Source of the DNA: Slackia sp. ZJ119
GTDB taxonomy: Bacteria > Actinomycetota > Coriobacteriia > Coriobacteriales > Eggerthellaceae
Direction of reading: 5' to 3'
Length of the DNA stretch: 64,000 nt
Assembly: GCF_011039175.1 (NCBI RefSeq)
Contig: NZ_JAAKEN010000008.1
Coordinates: forward strand, 78,333-142,332
The notes under the pieces are model-generated. The model saw only the letters and a list, made by a program, of their open reading frames with translations, was not told where the DNA came from and did not search any database. Shown here piece after piece: positions 43,296 to 51,695 of the stretch. Position 1 is the stretch's first letter, and the number at the start of each line of letters is the position of its first letter. The translations under genes were made by a program, and so were the position numbers.

Positions 43296-44478
43296 AAGGC
43301 GATAGCGCCTCCTTCAAATGTCGAACGTATCCTTGCGTTGCTGCTTCGAAATCAGCAACCAAACTCTCGAACGAGCGCTTCGATGCGGGATTCTTCGCCC
43401 ACGACCCGCTCCTGACCCACAGCTCGTTCACCGGACGGGCGACCTGGACCATCGAGCCGAACCCGCACAGCCACCTGTAGAACGTCGGCGAAAGCTGCAC
43501 CGCGACAAGGAGATAGCCGTACTCGTTGCCGGCGTCGTCCGTCGCGATGTTCTCGAACTTGCATGCATAGCCGAAACGTGCGAGCACATTGTTGGAGGCA
43601 AGGGCGTCAACCTTCAGGAACAAGCAGCGCTCCGTGCCATCGCCATACATGTCGAATGTCTGGCTGATTCTTCGCGGCACGCTCCGCTTGAGCGCGTCGA
43701 TCTTCTTATTACGTTCGGCATCGGCGTCGAGGACGCGCGGGTTGCGAATCCTGTCGAGCCTGCGGCTGAAGTGCTTTCTGGGCAGATCTTCGTTCGGCGA
43801 TTCCGGCCATGTTTCGAGATAGTAATTCCCGTTGCTGAAAATGAGCGCGATGGGGGTCTCCCGAAATTCGTATCCGCCGTCGGGTGCTGGCAGTAAGTGC
43901 TCCTTGCCATCGAGGCCGTAATAGCAGTATTCGAACCCCATCTTTCTGCCGAGCTCGATGGACTGGGTCGCAACGTCGGCTGCCTGAAAAATATCTGGCT
44001 CTGACGGACGAGGGCGCTCATCAACATACACCTCGCCCACGATCCTGTCCTGTTGATAGACGGAGACGAGGCTTTCCAAGGCTTCGCAAAGCTGACGGCA
44101 TTCGTCGAGCGTGATGAACTTGCATGTACGCACGATGTTGATGAGCAACCGCGTCTGCGCGTTCGTGAGAAAGGCTTTCGTGCACTTGAATCCATCCGAT
44201 TTGCCACGGGTCGGGCGTTCGATATCGATGGCTGGCAGACCGTTTTCGGACAGCGCCTTGATATCGGCGAGGATGGAGGGCTCGGACGGGCGCTTGCCCG
44301 ATTCACATCTGGACTCCAACACATCGCGGATTTCGGCGGCAGTGAGGCCATGATCGGAATCGGTGTATTGCATGAGGATGCCCAGCGTGCAAAGAAGCCG
44401 CGAACGCGCATCGTCCTGCATGCCAAGAGAGCCGGGCAGCATCTCAGCCATTTCCTCTGTTGTCATAACACTGTCCAT
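43285..44478 (-). CDS. WYL-domain transcriptional regulator
   Basis: The 397-residue protein starts at ATG 44478 behind a perfect AAGGAGG; a longer frame upstream has no comparable RBS. An N-terminal helix-turn-helix (DHGLTAAEIRDVLESR and SILADIKALSENGLP) is followed by a WYL-type beta domain (FEYCYYGLDGKEH, RETPIALIFSNGNYYLETW, with NYYLE in place of WYL) and a C-terminal extension with a VQLSPTFYRWLCGFG segment typical of these regulators. WYL proteins such as BrxR and CapW control phage-defence loci and may sense nucleic-acid ligands. This gene is divergent from the eight-gene operon and shares a 262-bp region rich in inverted repeats with it, so it very probably controls the island. Confidence 0.9.
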   Translation of the reverse strand: MDSVMTTEEMAEMLPGSLGMQDDARSRLLCTLGILMQYTDSDHGLTAAEIRDVLESRCESGKRPSEPSILADIKALSENGLPAIDIERPTRGKSDGFKCTKAFLTNAQTRLLINIVRTCKFITLDECRQLCEALESLVSVYQQDRIVGEVYVDERPRPSEPDIFQAADVATQSIELGRKMGFEYCYYGLDGKEHLLPAPDGGYEFRETPIALIFSNGNYYLETWPESPNEDLPRKHFSRRLDRIRNPRVLDADAERNKKIDALKRSVPRRISQTFDMYGDGTERCLFLKVDALASNNVLARFGYACKFENIATDDAGNEYGYLLVAVQLSPTFYRWLCGFGSMVQVARPVNELWVRSGSWAKNPASKRSFESLVADFEAATQGYVRHLKEALSPYEA

Positions 44479-44540
44479 TGAAACCTCCTTGCGAGCATTA
44501 TGCGTTAATCTACAGCATGGGGAAGTGGGCAAACAGAGAA

Positions 44541-44564
44541 ATGACAAAATAATATTTTAGTCAT
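44541..44564. promoter_or_regulatory. Candidate WYL operator 1
   Basis: A 24-bp near-palindrome has outer arms ATGAC and GTCAT and matching AAA/TTT inside. It sits 63-86 bases upstream of the WYL gene's start, a natural position for autoregulation. Confidence 0.5.
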
Positions 44565-44592
44565 ATAGCTTATTGGATAATGGATGGGACGG

Positions 44593-44613
44593 TCGTATGA
44601 TGAAATAATACGA
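44593..44613. promoter_or_regulatory. Candidate operator 2 in the WYL/operon divergent region
   Basis: TCGTAT and ATACGA form a perfect 6-bp inverted repeat around a 9-base A/T-rich spacer, midway between the WYL gene and the operon. It is a possible second regulator site. Confidence 0.4.
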
Positions 44614-44672
44614 ATGACTGGAAATGCGTGCCGGATGAGCGTCAGATGGTGCGGTTGATGGCAGCCGGGTTT

Positions 44673-44734
44673 TATACTGGATAACGTCACTTGGCGACTA
44701 AAGCCTGCGAGGCGTAACTATCGAACTCAAGGAG
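44673..44734 (+). promoter_or_regulatory. Probable promoter -10 and RBS of the eight-gene operon
   Basis: A TATACT hexamer at 44673-44678 lies 62 bases before the first VWA gene. No good -35 is seen at 17 bp, consistent with a promoter that needs help or is repressed. AAGGAG at 44729-44734 is the RBS, 6 bases from the ATG at 44741. Confidence 0.45.
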
Positions 44735-44740
44735 ACGATC

Positions 44741-45553
44741 ATGGCGAAGTTCAATGCAGCAGATTTCGCGGTAACCAAGGCGAAACCGCTTCCCATCATC
44801 ATGCTTTTGGACGAAAGCGGATCTATGGGCGCGCATCTCGGCGAAGGCGTAAAGATTGACGTTCTTAATAAAGCTGTGCGCATGATGCTTGCCTCGTTGG
44901 CAAAAGAAGAGACCATGGCGTCTGAGTTTCTCGTTTCAGCGATTGCTTTTGGCGGAATTGGCCCGCGCGGTGCGCGGTTTGTCGCCGGCGAGATCCCGGA
45001 ACCCGCTTCTCGGGTTCAGTTTGCTGGTCTGACCGCAAACGCCAACACCCCCCTCGATGCCGCCCTTGCTATGGCGAAAGATCTTATTGAGGACAAAGAG
45101 AAGATCTCCTCTCGCTCCTACAGGCCTCTGGTTGTGCTTGTATGCGATGGCGTGCCCGATTGCGGCTGGGAAGCATCTTTGAACGATTTCATTATGAATG
45201 GCCGAACAGCGAAGTGCGATCGCATGGCGCTCGCGGTAGGATGCCAAAAAGGCGATGGCGCCTGGGAAATGCTAGAGGAATTCGTAAAGGGAACCGACAA
45301 CCCCGTTTTCGCCGCTGACCAGGCTGCAGACATCGTCAAGTTCTTCAAATTCGTGACGATGAGCGTAACCCAGCGCACCCAATCAAAGAATCCGAACCAG
45401 CTTATACCCGCAAAGCAAGTACTCCAACTGCAATCTGGAGAGAGCGCAATCGAAAGGGCCAACAATATTGCCGACGATGCCGATGGAGCCGTCATTGTCG
45501 AAGCTGTCGTCATCGAAGAAGATGAGGACGAAGAGGAGGGCTTCAGGTGGTAA
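44741..45553 (+). CDS. VWA-domain protein, TerY-like
   Basis: The 270-residue protein is essentially one von Willebrand factor A domain. Its metal-binding MIDAS site is complete: Asp24-x-Ser26-x-Ser28 (LLDESGSMG), Thr103 and Asp136 (VCDGVPD). The last 20 residues are very acidic. No signal peptide is present, so it should act in the cytoplasm. TerY proteins are VWA scaffolds that occur with a PP2C phosphatase and a protein kinase; both follow here, so this is the first member of a TerY-P-type triad. It opens the operon behind a good RBS and overlaps the next gene by 7 bases. Confidence 0.9.
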   Translation: MAKFNAADFAVTKAKPLPIIMLLDESGSMGAHLGEGVKIDVLNKAVRMMLASLAKEETMASEFLVSAIAFGGIGPRGARFVAGEIPEPASRVQFAGLTANANTPLDAALAMAKDLIEDKEKISSRSYRPLVVLVCDGVPDCGWEASLNDFIMNGRTAKCDRMALAVGCQKGDGAWEMLEEFVKGTDNPVFAADQAADIVKFFKFVTMSVTQRTQSKNPNQLIPAKQVLQLQSGESAIERANNIADDADGAVIVEAVVIEEDEDEEEGFRW

Positions 45554-46005
45554 ATGAGGCCACAATTGTATGTGATCTTTCTGGAAGCATGGTGGAGTGT
45601 GGCAAGCGCTATGCCATGAACACAGTCCTGCGCACCATCGATCAGTACTGCCGAATGCTCAACCCCAATGCCGAAATCAGGCTTTTGGGCTGGAGCAATG
45701 AAATAGAAGACCTGCAATGGGGGCTGGGTGACGATCTTCCCGAGAAGCTATTAGATTGCCGTGGTTCGTCGGACGTCAGTACGTTGATTAGGGAACTAGG
45801 CGACTATCCCGACACGCCTGCGTTAATTCTTTCAGATGGTTATTGGGATGATCCAGACAACGAATTCGAAGGTTGGGCCGAGTCCCTTGGCGACGGATAC
45901 GTGCGGGTGATCTTGCTGGGGGCGGATGCCAATCGAAAGCTCGATGCCCCGTATGTTTTTAACGTCGAAAGCATCCTTGCTGCTCTCGAGGAATTCGGTG
46001 ATTAA
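45547..46005 (+). CDS. Second, short VWA-like protein
   Basis: The 152-residue protein begins at a GTG inside the end of the previous gene, with GAGGAGGG as RBS. It has the first MIDAS motif Asp10-x-Ser12-x-Ser14 (CDLSGSMV), Ser78-Thr79 in place of the usual Thr loop and Asp97 (LILSDGYWD), so it is a minimal VWA fold likely able to bind a metal. It is about half the length of the first VWA protein and only distantly similar, so it is not a recent duplicate. It probably works with the triad; its partner is unknown. Confidence 0.85.
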   Translation: MVNEATIVCDLSGSMVECGKRYAMNTVLRTIDQYCRMLNPNAEIRLLGWSNEIEDLQWGLGDDLPEKLLDCRGSSDVSTLIRELGDYPDTPALILSDGYWDDPDNEFEGWAESLGDGYVRVILLGADANRKLDAPYVFNVESILAALEEFGD

Positions 46006-46007
46006 TT

Positions 46008-46736
46008 ATGGCTTATTGGGCCAGCTTCGGAGCCAGCGTCATCGGCCCAGGCCATATATCGATGCGCACGCCGAGCCAGGATTCTTGGAGCTCTTTCCAT
46101 CATTCCTTTTGCGACGGGATAGTCGTGTCTGATGGCCTCGGGTCGAAGGACTTTTCACACTTCGGGAGCACGGCGACCTGCATGGCGGTTGAGCGGGCTG
46201 TGTTCAGCATGTGGATCAATGAATGCGATGCTCCAGATGAAGACTTCCTCGATGAGATAAGAGACTGTTGGCTCGAGCACATCGCGCCATTGGAGCCCCG
46301 TTTGGCAGCCGCTACGTGCTTGTTCGGAATCATATTTGATTCGATGGTTTGGATTGGGCTGCTGGGAGATGGATGCGCTGCGGCCATTAGAGACGATGGC
46401 AGGGTGGTGATTCTCACCGACGACAAAACCGACAGCTTCTCGAACATGACGGAATCACTTTCCGCCACCGTACCTGCCGACAAGTGGAAGCTGGCGTGCA
46501 TCCCGGAAAGCAAATGCACCGCAGTCGTCCTCTGCACGGATGGAGTGTCGGACGACATCGAGGGTGCCGATAATCTACGCGGATTCATGAAAGGATTTGT
46601 TGAGTCTTCTTCCGAAATGGCAACCGTTTCAGCAGCGAAAGCCGCAACGGACATGCTCGAGAACTGGCCGACCCCAAAGCACACCGATGACAAAACCATC
46701 GCCTGCCTCCTCAAGAAGGAGGTGGAAGATGAGTGA
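46008..46736 (+). CDS. PP2C-family serine/threonine phosphatase
   Basis: The 242-residue protein matches PP2C-type phosphatases. Metal-binding acidic motifs are VSDGLGS (Asp42-Gly43), LLGDG (Asp121), CTDGVSDD (Asp178) and the closing HTDDKT (Asp227, Asp228). It is soluble, without extra domains. It starts two bases after the second VWA gene and its stop overlaps the kinase start by 8 bases. It most likely reverses phosphorylation made by the adjacent kinase, as in TerY-P triads. Its usual RBS is weak, so translation probably depends on coupling. Confidence 0.9.
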   Translation: MAYWASFGASVIGPGHISMRTPSQDSWSSFHHSFCDGIVVSDGLGSKDFSHFGSTATCMAVERAVFSMWINECDAPDEDFLDEIRDCWLEHIAPLEPRLAAATCLFGIIFDSMVWIGLLGDGCAAAIRDDGRVVILTDDKTDSFSNMTESLSATVPADKWKLACIPESKCTAVVLCTDGVSDDIEGADNLRGFMKGFVESSSEMATVSAAKAATDMLENWPTPKHTDDKTIACLLKKEVEDE

Positions 46737-48072
46737 AGGACTCCTATCGAGAAGCGGAGAAATCCGAGTCGACGAATTCGGCAACGTCTTCAGCCTTCGC
46801 AACGAATTGTCGCGTGGAGGCCAGGGCGTCGTGTACCGGACGAAGGACCCCGACCTCGCCATTAAACAGCCCATAAACTCGGAAACGGGGGAGATAGATT
46901 ATCAATCGAATATGCGGAGCATATTCCGCGGCGTGCGCAGCCTCCCCATTCCGAATGACGCGAGAATCGCGCTGCCTCTGTCAATCCTTCGAGACGAGCC
47001 CGGATATGTGATGCGACTTCTGAGGGGAATGTTTCCTTTCGATGGCGTCTTCTACCTCAAGGGCGAAACCAAGGAACGCATGAAGGAAGGCGATATCCCT
47101 GAATGGCTGAAGGGTGTCGACCCCGATCAAGCCATCCCGTTAATTTACTATGTCAGGAGCGGCTCGACAAGAAAACGACTGATAGCACTTGCCGGTTGCG
47201 CTGCCGTGTTGGCAAGGCTCCACGCCAACGGATTGGTCTACTGCGATCTATCGCCCAACAACGTATTCATCGATAAAGCCACGGGTGAGGTGTGGCTAAT
47301 CGACGCCGATAACCTAAGATTCGAGCAACGGCGCGGCGGGGCGACTGTATATACCCCGCGTTTCGGTGCCCCGGAGGTCGTACAGGGACTTGCGGCATCG
47401 CGAGAGGTCTCGGATGTGTGGTCATTTGCCGTGATGGCGTTCGAGATGCTAGCTCTCAACCATCCTTTCATCGGAAGTAGAGTACTCGACCCCGAGGGAT
47501 CCGACGGCGGCTGGGATTGTGGCGATCCTGTCGATGAAGCCGATTTCGAGGACCTTGACGAGATGGCATATGCCGGATATTTCCCGTTCATTGATGACGA
47601 AGAGGACGATACAAACGAAGCCCCGGACGCAGGCCTTCCGAGAATCCTGATTCTCACCCCAATGCTGCGCTGGATGTTCCAGCAGACACTTGGATATGGA
47701 AGATCCAAACCTCACAAGCGAACACCTTTGTCTCTGTGGTCAATGGCGTTAGCTCAAGCATATGACCACTCTCTAATCTGCCCGAACTGCAGAATGTCCT
47801 ATTATTCAGAGGAAGACGTCTGCCCTTATTGTGATACCGAAAAACCAAGGACGGTCACTTTGGAGAGCCGTTTCTGGGACATGGTGGTACAGGAGGGAAA
47901 CGCCGAGGCCATTGTGCCCCATCGGCTTGTGCATCCGTTCGACCTGCAATGCTTCAATGATGAAACAGATTATCGACTCGTCATCGATTACGAAAACAAA
48001 ACCGTAAAGCCATCCAGGGGCCATGAGGACCCATCGGGAATTATCTCGTTCGAATTTCCTGAGGAGGCATAA
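46729..48072 (+). CDS. Serine/threonine protein kinase with C-terminal zinc ribbon
   Basis: The start is the ATG at 46729 (RBS AAGGAGG), giving 447 residues; longer upstream frames run through the phosphatase gene. Kinase motifs are in order: Gly-rich loop SRGGQG (about 29-33), Lys46 (AIKQP), catalytic loop YCDLSPNN (Asp173, Asn178), Asp192 of a DAD motif replacing DFG, and APE (214-216). A zinc ribbon follows with Cys351, Cys354, Cys365 and Cys368 (CPNC, CPYC). The kinase plus zinc-ribbon layout is typical of the kinase in TerY-P triads. The DAD variant still keeps the metal-binding Asp, so activity is likely. The stop overlaps the helicase start by one base. Confidence 0.9.
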   Translation: MSEGLLSRSGEIRVDEFGNVFSLRNELSRGGQGVVYRTKDPDLAIKQPINSETGEIDYQSNMRSIFRGVRSLPIPNDARIALPLSILRDEPGYVMRLLRGMFPFDGVFYLKGETKERMKEGDIPEWLKGVDPDQAIPLIYYVRSGSTRKRLIALAGCAAVLARLHANGLVYCDLSPNNVFIDKATGEVWLIDADNLRFEQRRGGATVYTPRFGAPEVVQGLAASREVSDVWSFAVMAFEMLALNHPFIGSRVLDPEGSDGGWDCGDPVDEADFEDLDEMAYAGYFPFIDDEEDDTNEAPDAGLPRILILTPMLRWMFQQTLGYGRSKPHKRTPLSLWSMALAQAYDHSLICPNCRMSYYSEEDVCPYCDTEKPRTVTLESRFWDMVVQEGNAEAIVPHRLVHPFDLQCFNDETDYRLVIDYENKTVKPSRGHEDPSGIISFEFPEEA

Positions 48073-51000
48073 TGAGGTTCCAAGATCTCCCCGTTCCCAT
48101 CCTGTCATTCAGGCTGAGGGCAAAAGAGGATATCCCGTATCTGGAAGCCAGCAAGCCACTGCCCGTGAAGCGCGTAAAGCCGAGTAATGTTGTCTCGGGA
48201 GAGTTCGACCTCTTTGTAAACGGTTCGGTTATACATGCCGAACCCGTCGACAAAGCCACATCGTCTCGTCTCGACAGCGAACTCGCGCTCGGCCGTGCCC
48301 ATTTGGCGCAAATCGAACCACGCTGCAGCGATGGGAGCTTCGAGCTCAGGATAGCGTTCTTTTTTCAGAGGCAATCGATAATGGGCGATGTGGAAATCGC
48401 GGTAGACGAATATGTTGTCGAGCGTTTCAGGGGCCTTAACAAGGTAACGTCGAAGAAGGGTGTCGATGCAGTCCGCTCCCAGATGGAGTGGGATTTCAAC
48501 TATACGCATGGCAATGAGTATTTCTTCTTCATCATCGCCGGTTCAGCGCTTGACAGCGATATGGATCTTGCAGAGGCCGCAGAGCGCAGGGAGGCGCAGA
48601 GGAAATCCGGTAACGGCGAAACGTCAGACAAGCAAATTACGCTCGCAACGAACACTTTTGCCGCTACGGGCAGCTCCTTTGGAGCCGTAGGACGCGATGT
48701 TTTCTTCGCAGCAACCGCGAAGAAAGTTGCAGGCATAGGTGACGTATTTATCGCCAGCAAGATGACCAAGCGGGAGAACCGTTCTGGCAGGAGCATTCGG
48801 CTCGCTAGGGGGAGACTGAGGTTTTCGGATCTTACAGCGACTGGAGCTATCGCATCTGCCGCAAGAGCGCAAGTTATGGCGCTCTCGAAGGAGAGCTCAA
48901 CCTATCTAAAGAAATGGGATGAATACGGCGACGAAGAAGGAAGCTTCCTTTTGGAGAAGGCAAGAAAGTATGGGGTACTCTCGTACTCGGGAGCTGTTTC
49001 CGGACTTGACGAGACCACGACCGTTCAGCTCATCGAGTCAAGTGCGGGCGACTCTGCATTCACCGAAATGGCCGTCAGCGGCATTGAAGCCGTCGATCTA
49101 ATTACCGCAATACCATCGTATCTAGAAAACCTTGAGATGACTTTCGAAGAATTCGTCGCAGAGCTGATGGCTGAGAGCCACGAGCTGAGGGCATCTGGCC
49201 AATCAAGGAAAGCGAGAACGACGTACGAAGTCGTCTCGTTCAACGAGGGATCGAACAAGCTCACCCTCCGCGCCCATGGCCTGCCCCAAAGCGGCAAGCT
49301 CATTCTCTCAATTGGCGGTGAAGTCGTCCAGATAAAAAGAAGGGCTGAAGCGAGGAAACGTATCAAGGATTGCGAGTCAGCAAATCCCCAGCTCGCTCTC
49401 ATCCTTGAGCCTGGAGAGCAGATTACCTCACTGAGACTGCTCAGCGAGCAAACTGCCTTGAACCCGTCGGTTGAAAAGAAGGTATTCCCAAAGAACCCTC
49501 CAAATGGCTCGCAGGTCAAAGCCGTATATATCGCCTTGAACACACCCGATATCGCCCTTATTCAAGGGCCTCCGGGTACTGGCAAAACAACTGTCATAAC
49601 GGCAATCGTCGAGAGGTTGAACCAGATTTGCGCCGAGAAGGGAGTCAATGTCAAAGGGCAGATTCTCCTGAGCGGTTTCCAGCACGATGCCGTCGAAAAC
49701 ATGATCAGCAGGATATCTCTCAACGGCCTCCCATGCGTGCCAAAGTTCGGCAAAAGCTTGGCAGATAAAGATGCTGGTCGCGCAAACGTCTACGAAAGCG
49801 CCCTGACAGAATGGTGTCACGATGTAGCTGAGAGAATTCGCAGTAAGAACCCGAAACTCGATGAAGCAGGAAAGTCAACACATGCCCAAATGCTCGCTCT
49901 TCAGTACAGCAAAGCGCCGAGTGCCTCTCTTGCAATCGAGCTACTACAGGAAATCATCGAGACACCCGTCTCGATTACAGGCCCATCGCTTAGGGACAGA
50001 GCGCAAACCGAACTGGCCAACCAAAACGCGCTCTCCGAACTCGGGAACGTTGAATCTCCGCTGCTATCGGTACGCCTCCTGAGGGTAAAGAGCGACAGTT
50101 TCCTCGACGATGGCCCCGATAGAGCCGGTGACGTCCTCAACGCCCTATATGATCGGTTGAAGCCTCATGAGAGGAGGCTTCTGAGCAAAGCGAGCGCCTG
50201 GAACATAGCTCGCGGCGTACCTCCATTCCTAAGAGATCTCGTGAAGCTCAAAGCCAAACTGCTGGAGCGGCTGTCCACTCCTCCTGTATTCCATGTCGAC
50301 AAACCAAACGAGACTGTCCTGTCTCTCGCCGAGGAGTTCATCGAGGCAAGCCGAAAACCAAGACGCTCGAATAGCGACGAGAGGCTTCGGATCCTCTCGG
50401 AGTTCGTAACGGATCTCGAGAACAATCATTACGGCATGGTCGACGCCGTCGCGGAATACAGCTTTGCGTTCTCGGCAACCTGCCAACAAAGCGCAAGCAT
50501 GATGATGCTTGAGGCGAAAGCAGTTGATGACGAGCAAACGGAATTTGTTTATGAATACGTAATTATTGACGAAGCCGCCCGCGTCGCACCGCGCGACCTC
50601 ATGATTCCAATGTCCCAAGGAAAGAAGATAATCCTCGTGGGAGATCATAGGCAACTTCCGCACATCATCGACACGCAGGTAGAGGAAGCCATCAAGCACG
50701 AGAATGCCGAAATGGCAGACCTCGATTGGCTCGAAAAATCGATGTTCGAGCAGCTTTTCACAGAAAGGGTTGGAGAACTAGAGAAGGATGGAGTATGCCG
50801 CCACGTTACGCTCGACACTCAGTTCCGCATGCACCCGCTTCTCGGAGATTTCATAAGCAGGAACTTCTACGAGCGATACAGCAATGGCTCGGAGAAAGTG
50901 AAATCGGGTCTTGACGCTCGACACTACGAACACAACTTGCCTGGCACAAACAACAAGCCGATCGCCTGGATTGACGTGCCCCGATTCAAGGGGAAGGAGC

Positions 51001-51695
51001 TAAGGAACAGCAACTTCAGCCTATACCGGCAAGCCGAGGCGGAAGCCATCGTTGCGCAAATTGACGAATGGCTTGCCACTGACGAGGGTCGTGACCTGAC
51101 CTATGGAATCATATCTTTCTACAAGGGACAAACGGAAATCATCAAAGCTGCTCTTGGATCTAGAGCCGATGGTAGCAAAATTCGCGTCGGAACCGTTGAC
51201 TCATTCCAGGGCATGGAATTTGACGTCGTCTTCCTTTCGATGGTGAGGACTCTTCCGGATGGTGTCGAAACTCATGAACTCGGATTGGATGAAGTTGCCG
51301 AACAAGTATCAGTGCCAGTAGAAGAAACCATTGAAGAGCGGCACCCCTCACGAGGTGGCCTCTTCAGACTGCCCCGGAATCAAAGCAGCCAGAAAACCAC
51401 AAGGCGCACCATAACCACGACTCGAGTCGAGCCTGTTCGTCGCAAGGTCTACAAGCCCAGGGAGGCTGTATGGCCCACTGGAGATCCGGACGAAGCAAAG
51501 CAGGCTCGAAAGCTCTTCGGGTTCCTCACTATGTACAACAGGCTGAACGTTTCGATGAGCCGGCAAAAGAAAATGCTAGTGGTAGTAGGAGATAGCAATC
51601 TCCTCGCAACCGACCTTGCAGACAAGTACATCCCTGGACTTGTCGACTTTTATCTCCTATGCTCAGCCGAGGGGGTGATGCTCCCATGCAAATAA
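48072..51695 (+). CDS. UPF1-type superfamily 1 helicase
   Basis: The 1,207-residue protein has about 490 N-terminal residues of unclear fold, then an SF1 helicase core: Walker A GPPGTGKTT (Lys505), Walker B DEAA (833-836) with VGDHRQLPH behind it, TLDTQFRMHP, VDSFQGMEFDVV (near 1042) and the arginine-finger motif SMSRQKK (near 1161). The arrangement is the AAA_11/AAA_12 type of UPF1, DNA2 and related bacterial defence helicases. An insertion of about 60 charged residues (near 1085-1140, ending REAVWPTGD) interrupts the last helicase motifs. It starts with TAATG overlap to the kinase gene behind GAGGAGG. It should unwind or track along RNA or DNA; no fused nuclease is visible. Confidence 0.92.
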   Translation: MRFQDLPVPILSFRLRAKEDIPYLEASKPLPVKRVKPSNVVSGEFDLFVNGSVIHAEPVDKATSSRLDSELALGRAHLAQIEPRCSDGSFELRIAFFFQRQSIMGDVEIAVDEYVVERFRGLNKVTSKKGVDAVRSQMEWDFNYTHGNEYFFFIIAGSALDSDMDLAEAAERREAQRKSGNGETSDKQITLATNTFAATGSSFGAVGRDVFFAATAKKVAGIGDVFIASKMTKRENRSGRSIRLARGRLRFSDLTATGAIASAARAQVMALSKESSTYLKKWDEYGDEEGSFLLEKARKYGVLSYSGAVSGLDETTTVQLIESSAGDSAFTEMAVSGIEAVDLITAIPSYLENLEMTFEEFVAELMAESHELRASGQSRKARTTYEVVSFNEGSNKLTLRAHGLPQSGKLILSIGGEVVQIKRRAEARKRIKDCESANPQLALILEPGEQITSLRLLSEQTALNPSVEKKVFPKNPPNGSQVKAVYIALNTPDIALIQGPPGTGKTTVITAIVERLNQICAEKGVNVKGQILLSGFQHDAVENMISRISLNGLPCVPKFGKSLADKDAGRANVYESALTEWCHDVAERIRSKNPKLDEAGKSTHAQMLALQYSKAPSASLAIELLQEIIETPVSITGPSLRDRAQTELANQNALSELGNVESPLLSVRLLRVKSDSFLDDGPDRAGDVLNALYDRLKPHERRLLSKASAWNIARGVPPFLRDLVKLKAKLLERLSTPPVFHVDKPNETVLSLAEEFIEASRKPRRSNSDERLRILSEFVTDLENNHYGMVDAVAEYSFAFSATCQQSASMMMLEAKAVDDEQTEFVYEYVIIDEAARVAPRDLMIPMSQGKKIILVGDHRQLPHIIDTQVEEAIKHENAEMADLDWLEKSMFEQLFTERVGELEKDGVCRHVTLDTQFRMHPLLGDFISRNFYERYSNGSEKVKSGLDARHYEHNLPGTNNKPIAWIDVPRFKGKELRNSNFSLYRQAEAEAIVAQIDEWLATDEGRDLTYGIISFYKGQTEIIKAALGSRADGSKIRVGTVDSFQGMEFDVVFLSMVRTLPDGVETHELGLDEVAEQVSVPVEETIEERHPSRGGLFRLPRNQSSQKTTRRTITTTRVEPVRRKVYKPREAVWPTGDPDEAKQARKLFGFLTMYNRLNVSMSRQKKMLVVVGDSNLLATDLADKYIPGLVDFYLLCSAEGVMLPCK

